From NCBI RefSeq assembly GCF_000002865.3, contig NW_001865040.1, positions 194,888-258,887 of the forward strand: 64,000 nucleotides of DNA. The letters run 5' to 3'. Of this stretch, positions 1-10,262 are shown in pieces. A program made the position numbers and the translations under genes. Within the stretch, counting starts at the first letter, position 1; each line of letters begins with the position of its first letter. The stretch is from Monosiga brevicollis MX1 (lineage: Eukaryota; Opisthokonta; Choanoflagellata; Craspedida; Salpingoecidae). The notes beneath the pieces are model-generated. The model was not told where the DNA came from. It saw only the letters and a list, made by a program, of their open reading frames with translations, and did not search any database.

Positions 1-3000
1 AAGCACGATAATGGCTGTATCACTATCTGTTGCCCCGGCATGATCAGCTCCACGTGCGCCTTGTTGCTGTTCTTTGCTTGCCTTCGGGTTGGCAACATGA
101 CCACGATCATCCTCGCGATCAAAGAGGTTGGCAGCTGCCTGATTCATATCCCCTTTGGTAGTGGCTAGTTCGGCACGCACACTCGCTTCAGAAAAGCCGT
201 ATTCCATCAGCTCCTTGACTTTGGCCTCACTGACAACGTTGTCCGAGTCCGTGACACTTGTATTGCCTGCGACCTCGCGCTTCGACTGCTCCTGGGCCAT
301 GGGCACCCTGCCTTCTGGCGCGGGAGGACGAGGGGGCCGAGTCTTGCTCGGTGACTGACTGCGACTCGAGTGTGGTGAACCAGATGGCTCCAAAAGTTGC
401 ACGCGTCGCAACTTTACCAAGAAAGAGGAAAAGAGGGGGTGAGTGTCAAGATGGAATGACCATGACAAGGCCTGGAAGAAAGAAATAACGATGAAACCAG
501 AGAACGCTGACGCAAACTGACTTCAAACTCAGTTGGTCCAGCTTGGGTGGAAAACTGATAGACCAACACATGGCCCGAGGCGTGGGAGACGGCTAACAGC
601 AGCTTTGTGACATCGAACACGACGTGCATCACGGCTCGATCGTCTGCAGACGGACAGACAGACAGACAGGGAGTTGATAAAAAAATACACAAGTCAAGAG
701 CTCAAACATGAGATGAGGCGCTAGTTGCACACCCTAGCCAGCCCCCATGCGTTCTGCCACGCATCCAAACGTACCACCATAGGGCATCAGCGTCACGTGC
801 TCTGGACTGTAGGGCAAGCGCAGCTTGTGTACCAGTATCACATCGTCTGGCAGAATTTTGGCAGGCAAAAAGGTCATCAGTCCTTCCAGAACGACCAAAG
901 TAAAACAAAAATATGTGCACAAGAATCAAACTTACCGGTAGCCCAATTCCAAAAGAGCACGCTGCCATCAGCGTGACCTGTGATTAAGAGGTCACCAAAG
1001 GGTGGGGTGGTTGAGCCCCGTTGGCTGCCGCCATTGATGGGCGAGCGGGCGGATCGAGGACTAGTGGGTGTGGCCTGGCCCTGATGCATGTGCTCATCAC
1101 GAGCAGCTAGCACCAAGGCATTGAAGACGGCTGCTCCTGGACTGGAAATGTGTTGACTGCACGTCAGAACGCTGTCTTGCACTTGCAGACCGTGCATAAC
1201 ATCGATGGAGGCTAGATGCGCATCGACGTCCAGCACTTGCAGTTTATCAGACGTCAGAAGCACCAGCGTGTCCGCCGACGCCCCCTAATTTGAGACAACC
1301 AAGCAAGACAATCCCAAATCAGTCGACATATGATGCCTTATGGCACAAGCTTGAATGACAACGCTTGTGCAAGGCTTGTGCGAACAATAGAATGCTTTTG
1401 CGGCAGCAGTGCCAGGAGTTGCACCCTACCTTGGGGCCATCGGAAAGGAGAAGGATGTCCATCACGTCATTGTCCAAAAAGGAGTTGCGCACGCGTCCGT
1501 CCGGCATGAGTATGGACAGCGTGTGTGCTTGCCCGTCCAGAGGGGCGGGGCCACCATCGTGTGCCAGCAGCAAGCCACTGTAAAAAAGTAGATCAGAAGA
1601 GGAAGCGTAAGCAATGACGGCAGTACCAAACAAAGAATGCTCATCGCGCAACAATGCAGAAGCCTCTCCGCATAACCTACCCTTTAGTCTGCAGCGCACT
1701 CATGTGCAAAACGGGCTCGCGGAAAGAAAAGTCCTCTTCAGTTTGCACCTGCTCGGGCAGTGGCTTCTTGGCATCCCAGCTGTGTAGGCCGCGATGGCTG
1801 TGAGGGGTGATGACTGATGCTGCAGCGCGCAGGGCGAGGGCAAAGACGGCATGCGCCAGTGCGAAGGCTCGGACACAGACCGCATTATGTCGCCATTCAC
1901 GTGACCAGTATAGAAAAACTTGCCGTCAGGGGCCCAACAGGCGCTCGTGGCCACCTATAAGGGACCAAGGACGAAGACGTCAACAAAGTTGTCAGCGACG
2001 GTTTGCATCGCAGACGGCATCGTCTGGATGAGTAATAAGGATCGATCTGTGAGGCAGTAGTGTAGTTGAAACACGCTGCCTCTCACCGCATTTTCCTTCA
2101 TCTTGAAGCGGTCTAGAACCTGGCGCTCCATCACGTTCCACGTTGCCAGGTAGCCACGCTCGTACACCAAGAGCAGCTGTCGCAAGGAGAGTCGGATGTG
2201 AGACGCACCAAGCCTAGTTTCAGAGGGAGTGCCCACACGGGGGGACCTCTGGAAATTGACCTACGGTGGAGGTATTGCCCGGCTGTGATGCAATCTTGAT
2301 GACAGGGCCCGGATTGAAGCCGCTAAAATGGGGTGAGTTCGGGATCGAGGATGTAAGCATGCTGTCCGTGCAAATGGGGTACGGGCAAGCACCAGATATG
2401 CGATGATAAGTAAGGGCATACTTGGTGGTGACTTCGTTCCACATGATTGCGTAGGTGCTGCGCACGAGCGTGTCACTCCGAATCAGGTATACATTTCCGC
2501 GGTTGGTTCCCACGTAGAGCCAACCGTCACCGCCCGGCGCCAAGTGCACAAAGGTAAGCCTGCACGACATGGACAGGCAAAGAAATGATGCGTCGCATTC
2601 AACGTGAGGTGACTGTTCGACGTGGATGGATGGAATAAGGAAGGCTGAGAAGCGAAAGCTTGGTAGCGTGACGCGAGCGTACTCTTCGTGCTTAAAGGCG
2701 AGTGAGTTGATGAGGCGGGGCGGATCCTCTGCCCAACGCCACTGGTAGAGGGTAGCTGACTGCGTCACAACAATCAACTCTCCCTATTCAAGATGCCCCC
2801 GGCAAAGTCGTGCTGGGTGAGTGGGCGATGCTTGGTGTCCAAGACGGGAGGCCTCAAGTCACAAGGCTTGTTTTGGCCAACCGCATCCGTCTAGCCCTCA
2901 GCGGTACCTTATTAGGAACAAAGATGAGTTGAATGATGTGCTCAAGCTGCTGCTGAAACTGCATGGCACAGCCAGGGTGCCCAATGCTAATAAAGACGCC

Positions 3001-3526
3001 ACACGCCCATCCGCCAAGCAAATAAAGACCACGCACAAGTAAGAGAGAGACGTGGTGGTCCATGTGGGCTGGAGCCGATGCAGAGTCCCGCCACAAGCAC
3101 CTACAGTGTGATGGCTCCTGAACGAGTGCCGACAGCCAGAACGCCCTGATCTTGATCAAAGGCCAGGCATGTGGGCATGGGAGGTAGGCCGATTGCGGGG
3201 CCCTTTCAACCAGGCAGACAGGGACGCATAGCCCATCAGAAGCGACAAGTGGCGCGGCAATACAGGGTAGCGCAGCAAGACGTGCGATGGAAAAGGCGGT
3301 GGCCTGAGCTCGAACAAACCTTGCTGAGGAGGTAGGAATGGCCGTGCAGCTTGCCGGTGGGCGCGGTGACCCGACCATCGTGTTTTTTCCGCCCACCATC
3401 GCGGCCAAAAAGGCTTTTAAACATGGCGAGCGTTTGAGGCCGCCCAGCCGCGGCGATCGACGCGACCTTGGCACCTGAGGCAGTTGAGAGAGGGATGGGC
3501 TCAAATCGACACTCTTGTACGGTCAA
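1..3526 (-). CDS. STXBP5: Tomosyn/STXBP5-like Lgl-family WD40 protein, 5' half (runs off window start)
   Basis: Multi-exon gene whose translated exons follow animal tomosyn in order. Seen: an N-terminal MFKSLFGRDGG start (ATG at 3424; an in-frame ATG lies at 3526), then LAFDQDQGVLAVGTRSGAI (about 3100-3200), IQLIFVPNK, ATLYQWRW, GWLYVGTNRGNVYLI, YAIMWNE, HPGPVIKI-like text, LLITGHADGSVLFWNW (about 940-1010) and LLLAVSHASGHVLVYQFS (about 550-640). These are the hallmark strands of the first beta-propeller of tomosyn/Lgl. In the family the protein binds syntaxin/SNAP-25 and restrains vesicle fusion in the cytosol. The last exon in the window (1-411) enters the variable linker and contains a UBA-like domain (116-228). 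The second propeller and C-terminal R-SNARE motif would lie left of position 1 and are not visible. About ten introns with GT-AG ends. An Lgl rather than tomosyn assignment is possible, because the SNARE tail is unseen. Confidence 0.85.
116..228 (-). other. UBA domain encoded inside the tomosyn-like linker
   Basis: In the same frame as the upstream propeller-1 exon junction (acceptor near 412) the protein reads VKELMEYGFSEASVRAEL, followed by a segment ending QAAANLFDR. The spacing and hydrophobic pattern (MGF-like loop 'MEYGF', 'A...L', 'AAANLF') are those of a ubiquitin-associated domain of about 40 residues. UBA domains bind ubiquitin. Animal tomosyns have only a disordered splice-variable linker here. 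That this exon belongs to the tomosyn transcript is inferred from phase-0 continuity. Confidence 0.7.
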
Positions 3527-4191
<665 letters not shown>

Positions 4192-6912
4192 ATGCGGTCC
4201 CCTGCCAGGGCATGTGCGACGCGAGGCGCGAGGCCTGGCGACTGGGGCGGCTGGACGATTGCCTTGGCGCTGGTGAGTGTGGTAGGCGCAGTGGCCGCGC
4301 AGGAGAGCTGTACTACATCCGAATTGTTGCGACAGAAGGAACACTTTGCTCGCGCGGGAGCACTTGCGTCGCCTGCCTGCCAAGCTTGGTCATGCTCGGT
4401 CACTGAGCATCTGCCTGAGGTGGAAGCGGACCTGGCTCGGCTGGCAGCACCAGAAGCCAAAGCCTTTTTTCAGGCCATGGGCTCTCACCTTCGTACCGTG
4501 GACGTGCGCCATGCAACAGTACCAACCGCTCTGCTGGGGCACATCGGCCAGCTGCACGGCCTCGAGAAATTAATCCTCGTCAACGCCTCACTCACCCTGC
4601 CCGCTCCACTCGTGGGCTTGTTGGCGGGCTGGCCGCGCCTTCAACACCTCGATTTGGGTGAAAATGTTCTGTCAGCTGAGCAGCTGCCTGCTCTTTTGTC
4701 AACGCTGCACCACACCGCTCCCGCGTTGCAAACCCTTGGCCTAGCTGGTGCACCGGTATCGGACGAGCTGCTAGCGAGGCTGCCTACCCACCTTCCCAAG
4801 GTGGCGCGCCTGGACCTATCTCGAACGCGCGTTACGGGAGACGGTCTGGCTACCTTGCTGGCATCGGACATGAGCGCGCCGGTAGCTGCGCTGCGGCTAC
4901 AGGGGCTCGATTTGAGTGAAGCCAGTGAGTCGGAGCTCAGGACAATCATCACCCGGGCCACAGATCTGGATCTGAGCGGTGCACGTCTTGGTTGGGTATC
5001 TGCCAGCTCAGAAAAGGAGCGCGCATCTGGAAATGCGCCCAAGCGCTTGGTTGCTCGCCGTTTGCAGCAGGGATTGACTGAGCTGGTGAATACTGTGCAA
5101 AGCTCGGGGCTCGTTGAGCTGGACCTCAGCGAGAACTCAATGCCAACCGTGTTTGACGCAGTGCTTGACCTCCTGAGCCGCTCAACGCGGCTTCAAGTTC
5201 TTGGCTTGGATCACACCGAGCTGACTGATGCCGAAGGCGAGCAGCTGATGACTGCATGTCTGCAGCTAACCGGCCTGCGGGAGCTGCGATTGCAGGGGAA
5301 CCAGCTTTCGGACGCTGTGGCTGATGAGCTGGCCTCGCTCCTCAGCACACACAACAGGCTGCGGCTGTTGGACTTGACCAACAACAGCCTGTCTGATTCT
5401 GGGACGGAAGACCTTGCTTCGGCTTTGGCTGACAACCAAGCACTGCAAGAGCTGCACCTGCGGGGAAACGCCATCGAAGATGACGGCGTCGATGCCCTTG
5501 CACGCGCTCTCACAACCAACACGCAGCTTCGCAAACTGGCGCTGGATAGCCATTCGGAAAGGCATTCGACGGATCCGATCCCATCCGCTACAAGCGAAGG
5601 CACTGCATTCTCCGACCCCATGGTGAGCAACGATGCAGCATCAAAGACTTTGGGCAAGCCTGACCGCGCGGCAGCGCCACCCCCGCTGATTCCTCTAACC
5701 ACCGAGTTGGCCGGACAACGTGAGGCCGAGCGTTATGCCCAGCCGGATGAGCAAAAGGCCGCCACTGACGTGGTCCAGGCTGACGCACTGGCCGAGTCGG
5801 AGCTGCGGGCTTTACCCGCGGCTTGGGTGGAGATACAAGCCGCGACGGCAGCCAATAAGCTCGCACCCGAGTGCCCTGTCGGTGCCTTAGTGCAGGACTC
5901 AGAGTGTGTCACCGAATGTGGGCCGGGCTATCTTCATCAAGCTGAGGCGCGCCGCTGCGTACGCTGCAGTAGCCCATGTGCCGCGTGTTCCGGGCGCGTG
6001 AACAATTGCACGGCGTGTGCAGCACCCCTTGTTTTAAGTGGCCACCGATGCGTGGCGGCCTGCGGTCCAGGCATGGTAGAGGAGCCCATCAATGGAACAT
6101 GCTATCCCTGCCACGACGAGTGCAGCGATGCAGGCTGCTTTGGGCCAGGTCCGCGCGAATGCTACGCCTGTCAGCACTTCAGCAACGAGGGCATGTGCAT
6201 GGTTCACTGCCCCAAGGGCAAGAGCCCAGATGGGGCCTATCGGTGCTATGATGTCTCTGCCAGCCCGATGCGGCGGTGGCTGGAGGGGCTGCACCTGAAA
6301 AAGTATGCCGACCTCTTCCACCGGGACAGGATCACTTTTGAGCTGCTGTATGACTTTGATGATGCGGACCTCAAGGAATTGGGCGTGCGCTTCTCTCCGG
6401 AACGAGCCAAGGTGCGACGTGCGGTCAAGCAGCACGTGGAGCAGCTGGATGCCCGTTTTGCACAGTGGGCCCAACGTTTGCACCTGCGTCTGCCAGCGCA
6501 GAGCGTGGCGCATCGGGCCTGGACATTGGGCCAACGTTGGTGGGCCTGGGCAACTGGCGAGGTTTGTGCTGTGCTTGACTATCACGACGTGCAGCGGGAC
6601 TTTATGGCGCAGCCCGCAGCGCGAGCAGTCATTCGGACAGCCCGCAGCGCGCCGGCTGGTGAGGGCCACGAGCACAAGGCACGCTGCCGCCGCGCCTGGA
6701 ACGCTTTTCAAGAGCTCATAGATTTATACAACCCCATGACTTACGCGGCGCGGCACCCAGGCTGCCCTCCCGCAGCGGTTCGCTACTCCACACTGAACCT
6801 GATTCATCGTGGACAGGAGTTGCTCTCTACCTGTGGGCCGCGCCCAGGGCGGGCTGAGGCTACTGCGGCCCTGAGTACAGACACACGCCTTCAAACTCGG
6901 GTGGAGCTCTGA
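4192..6912 (+). CDS. Secreted leucine-rich repeat / Cys-rich (furin-like) / SAM domain protein
   Basis: Single long exon, 906 residues from ATG 4192. The frame stays open through the upstream CT repeat, but that part is low complexity, so I start at the methionine before a signal-peptide-like segment (hydrophobic core WTIALALVSVVGAVAA, residues about 20-35). Residues about 115-480 are ribonuclease-inhibitor-type leucine-rich repeats (e.g. LRLLDLTNNSLSDSGTEDLA). A Ser/Thr/Ala-rich spacer follows. Residues about 560-690 are Cys-rich with CxxC pairs like growth-factor-receptor/furin repeats. Residues about 693-753 form a SAM domain (WLEGLHLKKYADLFHRD, then LKELGVRF). A tail of about 150 residues has no hydrophobic span. 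An out-of-frame ATG lies 11 bases upstream (4181). Function unknown; a surface or secreted recognition protein is an inference from the LRR/Cys-rich part. Confidence 0.85.
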   Translation: MRSPARACATRGARPGDWGGWTIALALVSVVGAVAAQESCTTSELLRQKEHFARAGALASPACQAWSCSVTEHLPEVEADLARLAAPEAKAFFQAMGSHLRTVDVRHATVPTALLGHIGQLHGLEKLILVNASLTLPAPLVGLLAGWPRLQHLDLGENVLSAEQLPALLSTLHHTAPALQTLGLAGAPVSDELLARLPTHLPKVARLDLSRTRVTGDGLATLLASDMSAPVAALRLQGLDLSEASESELRTIITRATDLDLSGARLGWVSASSEKERASGNAPKRLVARRLQQGLTELVNTVQSSGLVELDLSENSMPTVFDAVLDLLSRSTRLQVLGLDHTELTDAEGEQLMTACLQLTGLRELRLQGNQLSDAVADELASLLSTHNRLRLLDLTNNSLSDSGTEDLASALADNQALQELHLRGNAIEDDGVDALARALTTNTQLRKLALDSHSERHSTDPIPSATSEGTAFSDPMVSNDAASKTLGKPDRAAAPPPLIPLTTELAGQREAERYAQPDEQKAATDVVQADALAESELRALPAAWVEIQAATAANKLAPECPVGALVQDSECVTECGPGYLHQAEARRCVRCSSPCAACSGRVNNCTACAAPLVLSGHRCVAACGPGMVEEPINGTCYPCHDECSDAGCFGPGPRECYACQHFSNEGMCMVHCPKGKSPDGAYRCYDVSASPMRRWLEGLHLKKYADLFHRDRITFELLYDFDDADLKELGVRFSPERAKVRRAVKQHVEQLDARFAQWAQRLHLRLPAQSVAHRAWTLGQRWWAWATGEVCAVLDYHDVQRDFMAQPAARAVIRTARSAPAGEGHEHKARCRRAWNAFQELIDLYNPMTYAARHPGCPPAAVRYSTLNLIHRGQELLSTCGPRPGRAEATAALSTDTRLQTRVEL

Positions 6913-7552
6913 GTTTGCCAAACCGTGCTCCTTGTAAGGATTGAACTGGCCCCATACTTTGGCAAAGCCCAGCTGCTTGGGTCTTCGGACGTCTCTCTGG
7001 GTGTATTCATGTCTGTGTGTCCTTGTATGTCCAATCGATCTTGATCACTGCACAATGTCGCCCAAATGGCCACGCCGGGTTGGTCAAGGTTGATGCTGTA
7101 TTACGTTCTCGACCAGTTGAATCCCATGAAGAAAGACCTTAGCCTCATAGCTTGTGCGATGAACGAGCTTGCCTGTCCAAAAAAGCAACGGACGGCAATT
7201 CAGTGACAGGGCCTGAAAAGAGGCCTCGTCCTCGCGCAGTCCACATCTGGATGTAAGGACGAATCAATATTTCACCATGGTCGCAGAGCGCGACCCAATC
7301 TACCACCCCAGTCATCGTCGATGGTTGCTGGCTTGACACCGCCGAGGCAAACAGTGACACCCTCTTTCATCATTCACTCCCCAAGATTGCGAGATCAAGC
7401 TCTCTCATACGTTATGCGTTGCCATGATGAAACTCACTTCTGTATGTGTGTGTGGCTTTGCCCTTTTTGCAATCTCCATCACTGCTGTCCTTCTCTGAAG
7501 GAACCCTATCATCGCAAACTGCGGACAATGTTTCATCAGGCCGCAATCACCG

Positions 7553-7617
<65 letters not shown>

Positions 7618-8088
7618 TGATTACTGATGGGCCCGTGGGACATGCCGGTTGCGAAAACACACTAAGCCGCTCAAAATGGCAGCGCGATGGAGCGTACCGG
7701 CATGCTTTCCAAGCCAAGAACCGATCATCCATCGTATCATACCGGCCCCCGTGATCTTACAGAGAAAAACTCGTGCAGTGAGCACAAATCAGGGTGAGGG
7801 TACTCGCCAAGCCTAAATATTGTACAACGCACCCACTGACACCGATGCAACACACACACACACACGCACAAACGCACGCCACACACACACGTACACGAAC
7901 GCACGCAGTGACCGCGCCAGTGGCTTCATTTTTCTACTCCCCGGCACTGAAGTATGCCACTTGTTTGTTGGCCTGCCGCCCGCCGTTTTGTGTGAAACGG
8001 CCAGCACCGGCTGCCATTGGCCATACAGTCTGACCCTTCGCTTGCTTTGTCGTAATAGACTCCACAGTCGCTCTTGTTCACCGCCGAA
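6913..8088. other. Intergenic, with GT and CA microsatellites
   Basis: Between two same-strand genes. Contains a (GT)n array at 7555-7615 and CA-rich runs at about 7852-7910. No convincing coding segment on either strand. Confidence 0.6.
7555..7615 (+). repeat. (GT)n microsatellite, about 30 units
   Basis: Uninterrupted GT dinucleotide repeat in the spacer upstream of the HSP20-CBS gene. Confidence 0.98.
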
Positions 8089-9707
8089 ATGCCGTACTTC
8101 AAGTATGACCCTGTGTCGGCCAAGTCGTGGGGCGACGAACATGCCCAAGACACCCAAGCCGCACATCCCTTTATGGGACCCGTTGACATTACCGAAGACG
8201 ACAACAGCTTCACCTTTGTGACGGACTGCCCCGGCCTGTCATCCAAGGTTGGACTGGCGACAGCAGCTGCCACTCGCTCCGTGTGCTCCGCCTTAGCTAC
8301 CGTCTTGCCCGTCTTGCTCACGCTCGTTTCCCTCTTCGCTGCAACGCCTCCTTGTGGGGCATTAGGACGTGCATGTGCGCGTGACCAGTGACCTTTTGCA
8401 GATTAGCGGTGAGCGCACCCCGCGCACCCCGGACCAAAACGAGAAAGTTCATCGGTAAGCCAACTCGCGACTCGCAGAGGCCATGGCCTCGCACCTTGTG
8501 ACATCAAGTATTCCACACTGATGCGTCTTGGTCTGATAGCATGGAGCGCAGCATGGGCAAGTTTTGCCGCACCTTCCGCCTGCCCACGGCCGCCGATCAC
8601 GAGCAGATCACAGCCAACTGCGAGCATGGCGTGTTGACCATTCGCGTTCAAAAGAACCTCAAGCTGGAGCAAGAGCAACTTGCCTTGGCCGACAAGGAAG
8701 CCGAAGTTGAAGGCGACGGCTCCCTGAACGAGGACTTTGCTGGCGTGCCCATGACCATCTTCCCGACCCCTGCCCTGGGCAAGATTATCATCCTCCGCTC
8801 CGACATGTCCATCCTGGAGGCCGTCAACCTGCTCAGCGATAACCACATCCTTTCGGCGCCCGTTCGCGACGTCGATCAGCCTGACGACGCGCCCTGGGAC
8901 TCTATGTACATTGGCATCCTTGACATGATTGGTGTGGTATTCCACATGCTTCAGGTCCTCGACGCTGACGAGTCCCAAGGCGACTTCAAGGAGGACATCT
9001 CCCAGGTGGAGCGCTTCCGCAACACCTCTGTCAAGGAAGCCATCTCGTACTCGCGCTTTGGCCCCTTCATCCCCGTCGACATGGACGCCGGCAATCTGCT
9101 CGACTGCATGCTGCTGGCTGGCCACCATGGCGTGCGCCGCATTCCCGTCGTCAAGACTCCCGGAGGCGGTCTGACCAACATTATCACCCAATCGGCTCTT
9201 GTGCAGACGCTCTCTGCCAACCTTTCCCGCTTCACCTCAGTTGGTGGCAAGACCCTCCGCGATCTTGGTCTCGGCAAGGCTGGCCGCCTTTTCACCGTCA
9301 ACATCAACCAGCCCCTCCGCGAGGCCTTCCGCCTCATCCGCGACAAGGACATTTCCGCCGTTCCCGTGGTGCAGGACGATGGTCGCATTTGTGGCAACAT
9401 TAGCGCGCGCGACGTTCGCCTCATCGTCTCCTCGTCCAAGATCTACAAGCTTCTTGACATGTCCATCAAGGCCTACCTTGACGTGGTGACGGCAGGCAAA
9501 GAAAACAAGGCCGTCGTCTGCGGTCCCGATGACACTATGGAGGACGTCATTCGCAGCCTCGTCGAGAGCCGCATCCACCGCATCTACGTTGTCGATGGCA
9601 ATGATCGCCCCCTGCGCGTCGTTACGCTCCGCAACATCCTCAAAAAATTTGTCAAGGAGCCTCACGGTTACTTTGGTCGCTACTTCTCCAGCGCGTACCC
9701 TGCCTAA
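8089..9707 (+). CDS. HSP20 (alpha-crystallin) domain fused to four AMPK-gamma-like CBS repeats
   Basis: Three exons: 8089-8247, 8366-8454 and 8540-9707 (471 residues), phases consistent. Residues about 15-125 form a complete small-heat-shock-protein fold: FVTDCPGLSSK, DVHVRVTSDLLQISGER across the first junction, then ERSMGKFCRTFRLP and HGVLTIRVQK. From about residue 149 four CBS motifs follow: SILEAVNLLSDNHILSAPV, DCMLLAGHHGVRRIPVV, EAFRLIRDKDISAVPVV with SARDVRLI, and VESRIHRIYVVDGNDRPLRV. The last two resemble AMPK gamma closely. CBS pairs (Bateman modules) bind adenine nucleotides; in AMPK gamma they sense AMP/ATP. Plant SnRK1 beta-gamma proteins carry a carbohydrate-binding module N-terminal to gamma; here an HSP20 domain takes that place. 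Nucleotide sensing or chaperone activity is inference. The usual Asp after the fourth CBS repeat is Asn (TLRNIL). Confidence 0.9.
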
Positions 9708-10262
9708 GTTTGATTGTACCCAAAGGCGGCGTTGATGAGTCGCCTATCTCTGGTCTCCCGGACTGCCGTGCAGTCACGGCGCTGCCCAGAGTGGAGGCTC
9801 CATGCATAGCAATGCGCATCCATATCAGTGTTTCGTTTTGTTTTTGTTGTGTGTCCAGGACACGCTACTTTCTTCCGCTCTAGTCTCTCCTACCTCACAT
9901 GCCAGCGTGTGTGATGTTGACATGTTTCTTTGCGTGTGTGTGTTTGTGTGTCATGTCGACAGAGTTTTATCCTAATTAATAATGGTAAACAAAACCCGAG
10001 TCATGTAGTGCGTCAACTTGAAAGCACGCACGCGCTATTCCATCATCATCATGAGAATGCCACCATCCCATCATCATGAGAATGCCACCATCCATCCAAC
10101 GTTTTTACATGCCAAGCAAAGTCCAACTTTCCGCCCCTCACAGTTTATTCCATTAATTTGTTGCGATTAGGTGTGAAGACAAAAAGAAATCCGAACATAG
10201 AACTATGAGCTGCTAACGTGATTGCACAAACATGACGTGAATGACAAGACATCAGAACGCAT
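9708..10262. other. Convergent intergenic region with a 25-bp tandem duplication
   Basis: 3' flanks of the HSP20-CBS gene (+) and the unknown gene (-). Contains two identical 25-bp copies at 10044-10068 and 10069-10093. AT-rich stretches may include polyadenylation signals. No gene seen. Confidence 0.6.
10044..10093. repeat. 25-bp direct tandem duplication
   Basis: Unit begins catcatcatgagaatgcc and is present twice without mismatch. Confidence 0.95.

Noticed and set aside
8403-9191. 262-codon open frame on the minus strand opposite the CBS exon
   Set aside because: Mirror of a strongly biased coding exon; no domain; the plus-strand protein is certain.
10044-10093. CRISPR-like or regulatory repeat array
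   Set aside because: Only two adjacent copies without spacers; ordinary tandem duplication.
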